The notes under the pieces were generated by a model. The model did no database searches and was not told the DNA's origin. It saw only the letters and a list, made by a program, of their open reading frames with translations. Shown here piece by piece: positions 46,650 to 58,951 of a stretch of 64,000 nt of DNA. Where the stretch lies: the NCBI GenBank assembly GCA_015501075.1, contig JADNYJ010000012.1, positions 124,001 to 188,000 on the forward strand, written 5' to 3'. Every line of letters starts with the position of its first letter. The stretch's first letter is position 1. This DNA is from Gymnopilus junonius. Lineage: Eukaryota > Basidiomycota > Agaricomycetes > Agaricales > Galerinaceae. The position numbers and the translations under genes are program-made.

Positions 46650-48075
46650 ATTAGTATTCGTCCTGATGTTTGAAAGCGTCTTCAAGCCGACTGGGTAACA
46701 CCTCAGGTATCATGTTCCTGCTTGTTCATACTTTCCATCGCGCGCGATTACTCAAACTACATTTTTAGTTTCTCCGTCCTGAGACTGAAAATCATTTACT
46801 TCTCTCGCACACCTGAATCGAATAATGGACGTGTGCCCTTTGCCTCAGCTCAGATCGGTTGCTCACCCGGAATGAAATCTTACCATACATCGGCCATCTT
46901 CGTTCGGGAATTAACAGTGACTGAGATTGAGCATTACGTTGACCCTGGCGATAAGAAGCACAAATATTTTCACGACGTGAAGCTTGTCCTCATTCCTCTT
47001 GGATCGGCATCCAATAATCGGGCAGCAACGTCACAATCGAGATATGCACAGCAAGACTGTCGATAAGGGCGTCGTAGTCGGTGAAAGCCTTGGTTCCTTC
47101 ATTACCATTATCTCCATTATCTACCCTTTCCTCGTCAAGATCGACATTGATCCTCCATAGCCCCGTTCCCGCCAGCACATGCCGAATGTGCCCACTATGC
47201 CACGGACTGTTGGGATGCCGAGATTCGTAACCATACTAGCTGAACAGAGTCTGTTGGCTGCACCGACCGAGATTCCATCATGCTCAACAAGGCTGGTAGT
47301 CCCTTCGGTTATTCGTCAGGCCGTAAAAGAGGAAATCATTCCTGAGATGGGGGGTTCTGAAGGGACGTTATTTAATGCTCAAGCAGGACCTGCTGTAATA
47401 CAACGGATTGTGGAGCCGGTGGAGCAAGAAGAGCTGGCCATACGAACAGGTCAGCTAGCTCAAGGGTGGGTTACTTCTATCGTTACATTGCGGATTTCCT
47501 ATCTAACCTACGTGCTTTCAATACAATAGGCAAGACGTTAACTTAGCGCGTCTACAGATATCAAGGAGTTTTAGCTTACACCCGAGGTGCTTGCTATTGA
47601 GCTCACGACAACAAGCAATCAAGTACGTCCTATTGCGCCGGCGATCAGATTCAGTGACTAATATCCCTTGTGCTCATCCCAGTACGTGAAAGCACCCGAA
47701 CGTCATGGAGCCCTCCTTTGGAGTGGGCCGCATTTTGTGCTGTTTGCTTGAACATGGTTTCTGGAACAGAAAGCAAGACGTCGAGTGCGGTCGACTTTTT
47801 CTAAACAGCTTGTCCTCGGAGTCCTTCTTCCACATGCTCCTGATGTTCATCTAGGATGCTGTCTCTGCAGCCCGTCGTTGCTCCGCCAGAGGTTCCCATC
47901 CTGCCCTTGAGTGCCCATGAGGAGTTGGATCCACTGGGCGGATCCACTGGTACGTCCTTCACGCGTGTCTTGATGTCCGAGTCACTGTTGCTGACAGGAC
48001 GCCTTGCAGCGACACTGCGTCAAGCCGGCGTGTCTCTTGCGTTGATCAAAGACTTTGGTTGGGAGACAACATGAG
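46650..48075 (+). pseudogene. Glycyl-tRNA synthetase pseudogene
   Basis: Decayed copy of the cytosolic eukaryotic glycyl-tRNA synthetase. Family blocks appear in the right order but in different frames: an MFxTSIGPTGNTPG-like start at about 46669, LRPET (about 46776), NNGRVPFASAQIG (about 46825), VRELTVTEIEHYVDP (about 46908), VDKGVVVGESLG (about 47055), HYATDCWDAEI-like sequence (about 47195), VVPSVIRQAVKEEIIPEMG (47299-47355), AVIQRIVEPVEQEEL, LTPEVLAIELTT (about 47576), EPSFGVGRILCCLLEHGFW (about 47710) and LSLQPVVAPPEVPILPLSAHEE (47863-47925). Many stops and frameshifts lie between. Intron-like GT-AG stretches (for example about 47465-47529) persist, so it is a duplicated genomic copy, not a retrocopy. 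The N-terminal domain and the extreme C-terminus are absent. Confidence 0.85.
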
Positions 48076-50702
48076 GAATTGGGCAAGCCGTTTGGAGTTA
48101 CAATTGGTTTTGCTTGTAGGCCACCATCATACCACCTTTCCTTGTGGGGTCGTTTAATTGATGTCTCATTTTACCAAGAGCTGTGCATAAACGGTCTGTA
48201 ACGTTTCGGTGAGTTGCCTTATTTCATGACGCTGTTGTCGCATCTGCTATCATACTATCAAACGCTGATGGCAACTCTTTGTTTTATGTCCAGTGAAAGT
48301 GATACATAAATCAACGTACAGCTCATTGCGGTTGTCACGGACCTCATTTTGGCAACATCATCTGGGATGAGCCTGTCAGCGATTACCAGCTTATGACGGC
48401 GCCCAAATTTAGATTTATGATCGAGAGGTGACTTATGAATGCGGAGAACTTGCCATATATGAAAAGCTCTTATGCAAATTTCTGCACTTTCATAAATGAA
48501 AGGCATCGATATGTCAATAAGTTGTCATGTTTCCTTTGAGCATGATTGGCACCGTTTAGAGGCTAACTTTGAATTTGAGGTGGCCGTGCCACACTGCGAA
48601 TTAGGTTTGGTCTTCCTCCGTAATCGAACTAACAAACAACTTAGAACGACCATTGAATTTCCCGAGAACGGGAATTCCAGCTTGTCAGGCCTTCTAAAGA
48701 TGTCTTTCACTTCCAGCTCCACATGTACCTTGTACGGGGTCTTTACTCTTCGCAACTGTCTATTTATTCAGATAACGGAACTGCCATCTCAATTGCTCTC
48801 ACATACCTCATGCCCTCATGCCGGCGTGGCAGAGGGCAGATAGAAAACACAATATTAATGCCCGCAGTTAGTGAGACTCATATTGCATGTAATACGCTCT
48901 GCAGAACCCAAACGTACATTAAGTTAATATCTCAGTCTGTGTAAAAGGTATCGATATTAAAAGTACGTCCTGCAGATGACGCATATTATAATAGTTTGAT
49001 CATTAACGGCCACTGAAAGCCAATCAATATGTGAAGACTGTACAAAATGAGGGACCTTCATTATAACACTCTAATCTTCTCGAGTCATCAGCGGGCGCAT
49101 ATGAAGTAGGAACGACTAAGAAAAGACCTGTGAATATTAGTTGCTTTCCAACAGTCCGATTCTCATTGGTAAAGCGACACTCTCCTCTCTTCTGGTAGCT
49201 TCGACGAGCAGTAGCTGATTATCATTGTACAGACAGGATAACATGCTTAGCATGAGGTTGAGGTTTTGATAGGGAAGGAAGTTCCTAGGTTGAGAAGAGT
49301 AAATGGAGAAATTGATATACTCAGTTGTCCACGGCGGATTCGCGACCTACGCAAGGCAATACAAGAAAAGACTCACGGAATAATAGCCTCTTTACGAGCA
49401 CAGAGGGCAAGTTGGGACACGTGTTGAAGGAAGGGTGGTACAAAACTCTGTTAATGGGATTTAGGAAGGTCAGATGACGGTGTCAGGTCAATCAGTAATT
49501 CTTGTTTTCTCAAGAAATGTATTCTCAAGTTCATCGGCATGAAAATGGCCATTCGAGGCGGTTGTGAGTCAAGAGATTGACATTGAAAGGTTTCTCGAGC
49601 GCCTGGGACTTCAGCAGCTCTTTCTGGAGGCGCGTCGTCTGCCGCCGTGGTGAATCAGGAAATGTCACGGATTCGCGGATGATTTACGGATTATTCCAGA
49701 TGCTGGTTTACTCATCAAAGCCACACAATGCCTACACGAGCAATTTCTTCCTCTGTACGGGATAACCAAGACAAGACTTGTCGTGGATTCGCGCTGAAGT
49801 TGGAAGGAACAAGATAAGAATAACCATTCTGGATGGTTAGCCAATAAGAAAATACGCCGCGGCGGCCATGAGAATGGTTACGGCGTTCTCCAGTCCCGTT
49901 TTGTCGTCCCTGCAAGCCTGAAAATCAGACTAAGAGACGCCATCATACGGATGAATGTAGTCGCGCTTACCCTTATTCTCGCACCACATCCGTCAAACGA
50001 AGTGCAGAGGTCCTGTCGAACAATGAGCAGCGACGTGTGTGAGAGAACATCCTGCTTTCCCCTCAAGCTACGCAATGGGTAAGTGGCCTCGCGACATTGC
50101 GAGGGAAGTTGAAGCTGAAGAAAAAGGTCCGCTCCCCGGACGAATACGGTAAGAGTGATGGGTAAGATGCAGGGATGCGGATGATGATCAACTTACCTTT
50201 CTGAGTTCCAAGTTATGAGCACCCCAAAAATTAGATTGCGTCGTCTTGCGCGAGTCTGGATTGATAAAGTCATTCGAGCAAACTCAGCGAAGGCCTCGAG
50301 GACGTTGAGAAGGGGGCAATTTGTTCATATCTTTAGGCCGGGAAGAACCGCCGGGAACAATTATTGGTAAAACGTATGAATCGGGGTGAGAGGCAGCCTT
50401 ATCAGCTTTCTGAAAGCAGCTGTACTTAGAGCATCTGTGAAAGATCAGAGATGAATCAAAGGAATGAAGCACACGGTAATGTTACTGTCTACCATTTGCG
50501 GAATGATCTGAAGCGATCTGGCCAAACTGCCGTTCTAAGATCTAGCGTGAGATTCACCCGTCACGCGTTGCATGTGGGATGGCCGTGTAGAGCCTATAAA
50601 TCAACATGAGCAGGCGCCACTAATTTCTCTCCCTCATACCCCTGCTCGTCTCTTCATCCTCGCTAGACCGTTCATTCCACCCCGTTGACTTGCTATTACA
50701 CC
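48076..50702. other. Gene-poor stretch, no gene seen
   Basis: About 2.6 kb of short overlapping frames on both strands with no motif. No tRNA or transposon end was recognised. Confidence 0.5.
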
Positions 50703-51164
50703 ATGACTAGTCGCGACTCAACCAAACCTGCCAGCATTGTTGCCTTCCCGAGTGTGTCCTCTTCACTACACTCGTTACCTCAGGCCACCAGCATACAAAA
50801 TGTTAACCTGCACCCGAACATGTATGCTCAGAGAGCGGCGGAGAGTGAAGCCAAGGTAAGCCCACTTGCGATCTTTATATTGCCATTCCAATTTCATTGA
50901 CCATTTCCTTTCAGCTGCAGAAAGCCCTTTCAAAAACACCCACATCATTCACACCTCAGCAACCGCAACCGATGGTATACAGGAGTCCGGTATGTCCCAA
51001 CCCTTCTTCAACTTATAACAATAGCTAACATCAGTTCTCCAGCCTTCATCACATTCTCCAGATCCTTCGGCTGGATTGATGATGCGAACAGTATGTTCTC
51101 TCGCCACTTCTGCTTCAGTCTATTCTCACTGTTGATTTCCTAGAAATCAAAATTCTCGACATGA
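50703..51164 (+). CDS. Small unknown protein, 98 residues
   Basis: Not recognised. Four exons (50703-50855, 50915-50989, 51043-51090, 51144-51164) with introns of 53-59 nt and good GT-AG ends give exactly 98 residues in one frame: it begins MTSRDSTKPASIVAFPS and ends MMRTKSKFST. The most ordered segment is NLHPNMYAQRAAESEAKLQK, predicted to be helical; the rest is Ser/Pro-rich and probably disordered. There is no signal peptide or cysteine. A regular splice pattern in so short a gene argues that it is real. It lies just downstream of a pyrimidine-rich leader (about 50620-50690). Confidence 0.6.
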
Positions 51165-54100
51165 ATGTCACATTCCTTGCTTCTCTTCCCTTTTCTTTTC
51201 TCTTGGTATTGGCATTCTGTGGACCCTGTCCTTCCCCGCTACCGTCGCCGCTAGACTCGGCAGCCCTAAAACTATCCGTCGCATGTTCTCTTCGCTTTCG
51301 CCCTCGCATTATTCGCCTATAGACGTCCATGTAGCTTTCACTCAGCATTTACTCATATTTCGGTCGGGGTACTCGGTCTAATCTTATTTAGTTTTGGTTA
51401 TAGAATAGCATCGTCACATCTTGTACATATACCTCTCTTCATCTCATTTGCATTGGTTTTGGGTTTTTGACGTTTTGACTTGGGGTTATAAAATTTTTGG
51501 AATCAAATGACGATGCAGAACACATACCTGTCTGATCAGACTGATGCTTAAGTTCATGCAAGTCTGATGCTTGTAAAGTAACAAATTGTTGATATGAGCT
51601 CAACTCAGATACTTATGTGGGCTTGCTACTGGCTGGTGTTTGATTCGCGTCAGTAAGAGATTGTAACTGCGTAGTGCACCATGGCTACCATGTCCAATTA
51701 AAACACGAGCAGTTAACCAATGGCTGAGTGCAGTCCCAATGCAGTCTTTACGACTGCAACCAGGGCATCGTCGATGCGCAGAAGACTTTTTCGGCAATCA
51801 CGCCGTCGGCAAAACGTGAAAGCCACGCGAGCTTATTCAATAGCCACGTGGAATTGAATTAAGGTATTAGCGCCTCCCGTTCTTCTTCTTGCACAGTGCA
51901 CACATTCACTTTGCAGGTTCAGCGCGTACAGCACTATCCTTCCGTTGACGGTGGCTAGAAAATTCGGTAAAATTCAAGCGAAAGGACATGATTTGACTCC
52001 CTGCGAACACGGTCGTACCGTAATCTCCCTAATTATCAGTTCATGCGTGAAAAAGGTTCCGGAGTGAGATTTTCTGGTCCGGAACTCTGCGCGGCACGCT
52101 GATTATCTCACTCCCACAGGATATCACATCAATAAATACACGTTCGTTGAACTGAGTGCTAGCCCTCTCTTTCGGTACTGTCTTTCCTCATAGGTTTCGC
52201 CGACCGGATCGAATTGACCAAGCCAGACGAAACTCGCGCACGATGATGCCACATACGAGGCCGCAATCACAGCCAATCATGGAGGGTCGGACGACGTATT
52301 TGACTGGAAAGAGTCACTCTAGAGCACTCATTCCTATAGGGACTCTCAGAGACTCAGCTTAGGGTGCCTTGGTTCACGGGCCAGGAGTAACCATGCCTCA
52401 TCACCAGAAAGGTGAGTATCGTAAAGGTGACTGTACTCGTGTTGATTTTTAAGCTCACTTCGCCCGTTTCTTCCCAGTTACATATAGGACGAGGTAAGCA
52501 GCGCGCACTGCGATGGAACTGATATTTCCGCCGACTTGACAACCGGCTGTGTTGAGGCTTCAAAGGCTCCTCGCAGTCATCCTCGGCCATATCTGATATC
52601 ATCCGTATTCCGGATCACGATGCAGGCCCCAGGGCCTGTGCCATTTCGTCGTTCACGAGCTGCACATGAAGTCTCATGCTACATACTTACTTACCATTTT
52701 AAAGCAATCCACCCATCTACTTCTAGTGGGCTCTAATACCAACAGTGTGCCAGCGCCCCGAGGGGCGATCATGCAGATCTTCAGAAAGCGCTTTAAGTTC
52801 GACATCCTCTGTCAGTTGTCTATCATCGACGTACATACTAAGCGGGGACTACTGCAAACGCTGACCTGACAACTACGTGCCGCCGATGTCTGCCAATGCC
52901 CTCCCACTTGGACTTGCTTAACTTGCATCACTCCATCTCAAACATCCCTGGTACCCTCACTGCTTGTCAGCTGCCTTTTAGGCCAATGATTTGATTTGCC
53001 CTCACCTATCTGTGGTTCCACGCTTCCCTTGCTTTGAAGGAAATAAGATGGTTCGGGGCTACACACTGTCTACTGCCGCATGTCTTTAGGTTTCGCCCAT
53101 GCAGTTAACGCAATTCGGCCCGCACGCTTCCTTAATTCAATCAGACTGCACTGTTAAGTAGGCGAATTTGGTGACATCATCTTGAACGAAGGTTAATCTG
53201 TGATTGCAAAAGGGACGTTTTCATTTTCGCATCGCAGTGATAATTGCATTGTGCACCGAGTACGGTAAAGGTTGCTCCCGCCGCCGCCTTTTTTTTTCTT
53301 CTACACGCCCGACATGAAGCATGCGGAGATTTGATCCACGTTGAAGGTGGAATTGCACCATTATCACCGTCTTGAATTGCTTATCTCTTTGGCACTCGAA
53401 GCAGTATGACATCCGAGATGGCAGCTAGATTGACGCATATGAAAAGGTCCGGGTTTCCTGTTTTCTCATACAATCAGGGCACCTCGTCTGACTAACGTTT
53501 AATTGTAGCCAAATATTTCCCATTACACGCTGTGTCGAGGAAGCCAAGGCGAATGAGAAGAAAGGAAGGGAAAAGAAGGAATGAAGTGGCAGCGGACTTA
53601 TTGTCTTTATATCAGGTGCTGATCAATGAAAACTCGTTTTGCACCCTCAATTCTCTCCAGAATATGACCGGACGACTTGCAAAATACGCTCCGAGAACTG
53701 GCTCGCAGACGTCGGCTACCAGAAACCTTACTCTGCGCAGGTAGGGTATTACTCCTGCCTGCACCGCATTCTACCTGAAATGAATACTGAACGTAAAGAT
53801 TAATCCACCACCACATGCGAGAATGAAATTCTTAGATAAAGCATCCAAAGCGCAAGTGTGCGTGCCCCTCGCGCGACCATAGCTGTATTTACTCACATCG
53901 TAAAAGCTGGGCAAAGATTCTCAAAATCCGCACAGGTTGCGCAGTTCGTTGTCAAGGATTGAACATGATGATATAAAGATATGTGAGACAATGCAACCTT
54001 CCTTAGAGTGGTCCATGAGCATGACTGAACAGAATCACATACCGCAGTAGAATGCGCCAGAAGATGCTGTAGAATCTCGCGGTAGGAAAAAGACGAAAAA

Positions 54101-55002
54101 TCGCGATTTGGCAAACCATCTTTGTGAATCATTTCTCAGAAGAAATTGAAGAAAGATGCAACCGACGCTCTGGAACTCCGGAGAAAATGCGCTTTACTTG
54201 AGGAATGATCCAGGCGTATATTTAAAGCAGAATGGCGGAGTCCTCCGAATCAAGGAAGATATAGCTTTTCCACTGTGCAGGTTACTCCTGAATCTATAAA
54301 AGACGTTACTAGAGAGGACCGATATCCTGAAAGCAAAAATGCAGACATCGTCGAGTGAGGACGGAAAAATCAACAGCACTTTCCGGGACATTTCATTTGG
54401 ATATAGGAGGACAATGCCTCCTGAATGATCATAGATTATCGTTGAAGATGGAAGACACATGGTAAATCGCATGACCGGTTCAAAAGGTAGCAATATTAAA
54501 ACCCGAAAATTTGAGTTGCCGGGTCGCTTCAAATCGAAATTTATGACCTAGACATTGCCTTGACCATAACAACTCATCGAGTAGTAACCCCTATGTAAGA
54601 AGCCTAGAATTGGAGAACGAGCCGCCTCGATGTTCGAAACATCTCGGCGAGTCGGATATGAACAAAGAGAGAGAAAATAATTATACAGATGTGAACACTT
54701 TAGCTGTCCTTCGCAAGCATCTGACAAGGGAAAAGCTATCAAATGAGTAACTAATGACACCAAGGGGAGTATAGAAATTTTCATCATCACCACGTACTAA
54801 TAAAATCAGAACTAGAAGTAAAAGTAACGTCCTTCACTCGCGACTCGATCATAATTTAGAGCGCAGTCCAAGGCCTTGGGTATGGCAATGTGAGGCTCAA
54901 GAGCTTTGGAGGAGTCATTCCTTGACTAAGGAGGTCGCCAATGACTCAAAATTGGACTTAGCCAATGATAAGATTGCAGCCACAGGGAGTTACGTATATA
55001 GA
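51165..55002. other. Gene-poor stretch, no gene seen
   Basis: Nearly 4 kb without a supportable gene. Frames are short, overlap on both strands and have mixed composition. Unlike the other gaps I found no decayed family blocks here, although a more thorough homology search could change that. Confidence 0.5.
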
Positions 55003-55613
55003 TCACCCCCAAGCAGGCGTCGTGCTGAAAGGACATTTAGATATCTTGCCTGTCTGGCATAAAACAGTGACTCACCTGTAATTGACGATCAGATAGCCCT
55101 CCGTTGAGAACGACTAGATATCTGTCAATGACATGCTGTGGAATGTTGACGAACGACACGCCCACCTTGTACAGATTCATTACAGTGTCATCAGGGGCAG
55201 GGGAAAAAGTAGAATTGATATAGAGAAACTACAAAAGTCAAAATCAGGATGACTTCATACTGCAGTGGATGCACCCACCAAAGGCTCTCCCTTCTGCCAG
55301 CCCAATTCTTTTCTCAGAAACTGGATGACCGCCTGGAATCGATTGGTAGCAATGATCTTATAGACGTTCTGTTTCATGATAGGTGCATTTCCAACACCCT
55401 TGAACCGCACGACCACTGCATACAAGGCTAAGCAATGGCCACTAGAGAGAGGGTGAGACGCGTACCTTTGGGTGAATCCTTCTTCTTGTACGTCTCGAGA
55501 GCTTTCACGACCTCTTCACTCAGATCAGACCGCTCATTTGTCGCAGTCAACGAAGGGAGATTTCGAGAGCTTTGTCGAGGAGTGAGTTCGGGACTTGCGG
55601 CCGCTTGGGCCAT
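55003..55613 (-). CDS. ATG12: Ubiquitin-like autophagy protein Atg12
   Basis: Ubiquitin-like modifier that is conjugated to Atg5 and, with Atg16, drives lipidation of Atg8 on the growing autophagosome. Five exons (55466-55613, 55279-55415, 55166-55228, 55076-55113, 55003-55024) with introns of 50-52 nt give exactly 135 residues. After a short disordered N-terminus ([14 protein letters not shown]) comes the ubiquitin-like domain: [74 protein letters not shown]. The C-terminal Gly needed for conjugation is present and directly precedes the stop, as in other Atg12 proteins. The last exon codes for only seven residues plus the stop. Confidence 0.94.
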
Positions 55614-55924
55614 TCTGTGGTGGAGGCGCCTCCTCGAGTACTTCGAGACCCAAGTTGGTGATCACTGGCAGACTGCAGTCTTGCGATTCGCACTGTTTGG
55701 CAACTAAACACATGGGATTACGTAACACTCCGTCGATCATTGTTCTTCAGATTGTAGCCTTTCATCGATTGACAGAGTGTTTAGATACTCAGGTTCACAT
55801 TTTGCGTTCAGGGGTTTCTGGTCGATGTCGAAAATATACCAAATAGGACGGGCATGGAAGGGTTTTCCTGCTTTGCGCTATCTTGTTATCTTGTTGGTGA
55901 TAAATCAATTCTTGTGCGCATCAG

Positions 55925-57177
55925 TTACTTAATTACGATAATAGTGGTGATTCTTACAGTGACGTTGGCCTTCAATATGCACGTACAATTCCCAGTGCAG
56001 TACAGCCTCTGGGCGCGAAATTTCCTGGGTTGACCTTCGCCGAAGTGGACCAACCTAACTGGGTTGGGCATCTGATCACAAAATATTCACCTCCTCCTCG
56101 GTTCGATCCTTCGGTGAAGGAAGATGAGCTAGATCCAGTATACTTGGATTCCCCTCTGCTAGTGTACGACTACGCCGTTGGAGGTGTAACTGTAGCCGGG
56201 GTTCGAAATCAGGTGGAGAAGTCCTTTCTAAGTCTAAAGCCCACTAGTACTATTTGGAATGCAGAAGATACCCTTTTCAGTCAGTTTTTGGAAAGTATTG
56301 TAGCGCCACTCATTGATTTTTTGTCATTAATACAGTAACTTGGGTCGGGATCAACGACGTTGGGTGAGTTGTTACCACTGCATGGCCGTTTACTACGCAG
56401 TACCTTATCATATTGTCAGACGAAATGCAGAGCCCGTTGCTGCCATTGATGAACTGTTTTCAATTCAAGAAATGTTATTCAACGCTGGCGCCCGTAATTT
56501 ATTATTCATCGATGTCCCGCCAATCCAGCACAGCCCAGCATGTAAGTCGATGCTCTGACTAGGAAGCGCCGAGTCTTATTAATGCCCTGCCCTCTCCCTT
56601 CGTATGGATAGGGTCTGCCGGACCTTCACCCCAGTCGACAGACAGGTATCAAAAATGGAATACTGTGCTATATCATGCCATTCAGAAGTTCTGCGAGACT
56701 CATGGCGATACCTCCGTCTTTCTATTTTCTTCTTATCAATTGTTCGACGCGTTTTTGAGTAGGCCGCAACAATTCAATCTTAACCCAGAAGACGTACACA
56801 AACCTGCTGGAGATATCTGGATAGACCATCTGCATCCGACCAGCAAGGTCCACGACATCATCGCTTCGAATTTAGCTAGCTTCCTGGAGCAGATACAACC
56901 ACCAAATCTTGAAATACCAAGGGATTTCCGCGTGCTGCTTCATTTCAATGGGCTTGTGGTATTTTTTGTATGGTATAATTGTCTGTCCGTACTGGCTGTT
57001 AAGAATGTAGACCGTAACTTGTTGTGTTGTGAAAGCCTTTCGCATGGATTAAACAGATTATATTCCAGTAGGTATAGTGTACAGGGACTGTTCAAGAGTA
57101 GCGCATGCGGTAGTTTCCTTGCAGTGGAAGGCCCGAAGACATGCACATACTTAAATTCAGATCTTCATACTTTTTGA
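55925..57177 (+). CDS. SGNH/GDSL hydrolase, CE16-like, 5' exon not found
   Basis: Esterase of the GDSL family resembling fungal acetylesterases of family CE16; it may remove acetyl groups from plant sugars. Exons 55925-56279, 56336-56363, 56420-56541 and 56612-57177. The Ser nucleophile is in NSGDSYSDVGLQYARTIPS; block III is TWVGINDVG; the catalytic Asp-His pair is in IWIDHLHPTSKVHDII. The protein starts at an acceptor-like CAG; the expected signal-peptide exon lies upstream but could not be placed. Past SNLASFLEQ (about 56900), where the domain should end, the frame continues another 90 residues with unlike composition, so the real stop may be earlier through a missed intron or base error. 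Close upstream lies the divergent ATG12. Confidence 0.75.
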
Positions 57178-57537
57178 CGCTTGATGTTCATAATTCGCAT
57201 GGAGTGGTAGACAGAAAACGACAATACTACACAGATATGAAGCACCCTGACCAAATGCCACGTTTCGGCTCCTATGCTTCGTACCTTGTCAATACATAAT
57301 ATGTACGTATATGCATCGGTAAAAATAGGGCGCATCGAATATTTAGCCAGGCCTGTTGCCCAAAGGAGGGGTGGCGGGGCAAGAGAACCAGCCCATGGAG
57401 ATCTTCCTTTGATAGCACGTTTTAGAGAAATCATCGCTGTTTCAGCGTGGATCCGCTGTACTGATTTCCTTGTGCTGTGGGTCGAAGAGACCACCATTGT
57501 CCTGACCAGATACGTCCATCAGGCACAGATGCAGACG
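57178..57537. other. Convergent 3' region
   Basis: Short gap between the 3' ends of the GDSL hydrolase (+) and the seven-helix protein (-). It holds frames on both strands but none with a motif; likely shared terminator sequence. Confidence 0.45.
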
Positions 57538-58951
57538 CTATTGAGTCGCACTTCCGTGGACTTTACGAATGGAATTCGCCAAGGACTGTCGAAACGACTC
57601 AGAATCACCACCAGGGCTGAGCTTCCGTACACCGTCCTCTGGAGATATATCCGTGTCAAGAGCATCCCTACTATCATCCTCTTCGTCCAACCAAGCTGGA
57701 ATAGTTGCCAGACTGTGGCTAGCAATAGTCTGTGTCTTGGCACTTTGGACGCGAACAGCGATGAGGACGAATACCAGGCCTACCAAGAGATAATTAGAAA
57801 ATATTATACTTCATCAAAGACGCAAAAAAGGACGCACCGACGCTGGGGACAATGGCAGATTGAAGAATAATCTGAAAATTATCTTCAAGGAAAAATAATA
57901 TGATTAAGATAAACAGCTGGATAGTGTAGATCATAGCGCTCTCGATGATGATGCGTAAGATCCTTGACAGACTGAGCCGTGAGCTCCTGTCGATGACGCC
58001 AGTTGCACTAGAGGCTCGGTGCTGGTTCCAAATCTTCAAAGTGATCAAGCCAGTTGTCATCACATTCTGGAGGAGTGCGAGAGGGTACACAGCACTGAGC
58101 AAGGCCACCCCAACATGTTCATTGACTTGGAACGGATGACTGAACCAGAACATGGTATATGCATTCACGCCTACATCATGCATGAGAATGAGACGAAGGA
58201 AACGGAACCGCAGCAGTCGCTGGTACATACCGATGGCACACAGTAATAGAAGTGTGGGTACCGTGATCACCCAAGGATTCGAATCCCATACAAAGTAGCA
58301 ACGGTAGATCTAATTTTGTAAAGTTGCTTGATGAGCTGGATGTCTACATTGAACGATGAATGCTCACAACTAGAGCGTCACCTATCCATGACATTAGACA
58401 TAATAGGATGTTGTTGGCCATACTGTCCCATCTTGATAAATCGATGTAGTAGATTAGAGGTCCTTGCGGTTCGACAAGGAGTATGAAAGCCCGCGTATAC
58501 CGATACATTTGTAGGACTAGTAGACAAAGCATGTCAGTCTGATGGACCATTGAGTAACATACAAATTCAATACTGACACAAGTGAAATGTTGAAACAAAA
58601 TACATCAACCAAGTCGCCATCAGGAAGATCTAAACGAAATAATGCAGCATGCTCAATATATAGTCCTTGCTTCGCACAAAAGAGGGCAACATTACCAAGC
58701 TCGATAAACGCCTTGCCTGGCTTGTTGATCTTCTTTTCAACATCACACGCATGGCCAGGGCGAAAAGACTTGTGTAGACGCCTGGCAAATGTCACCTTTT
58801 AGATTAACAAACTCAAAGGGAGACGTTGTCGCTGCACCATGGAAAACATCTGCCCAGAAAAATGAGTAAGGCTAGGGGAACCAGTGGACAAAAGGCTAGT
58901 ACGCACCTCTACCCACACCGCAATAGTGTACGCAACATCCAGTCGAATCAT
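57538..58951 (-). CDS. Basidiomycete seven-helix membrane protein, unknown function
   Basis: Multi-pass plasma- or endomembrane protein of a large basidiomycete-specific family; the function of these proteins is not established. Exons (reverse order): 58907-58951, 58838-58849, 58696-58781, 58578-58629, 58368-58516, 57838-58309, 57538-57779. Conserved parts: MIRLDVAYTIAVWVE, GVYTSLFALAMRVMLKRRST, FLMATWLMYFVSTFHL, MYRYTRAFILL, ANNILLCLMSWIGDALV, RCYFVWDSNPWVITVP, NVMTTGLITLKIW, LRIIIESAMIYTIQLF, AIVPSVGLVFVLIAVRVQSA, and an acidic C-terminal tail (WLDEEDDSRDALDTDIS). The second exon is a micro-exon of 12 nt that needs one more base (a T in the TTTT run) to join its neighbours in frame as MFFHG-VYTSL. 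It is otherwise intact. Confidence 0.78.

Noticed and set aside
53520..53745. Basic 70-residue plus-strand frame (53532-53744)
   Set aside because: Low-complexity Arg/Lys-rich start in purine-rich DNA, no splice partner and no motif.
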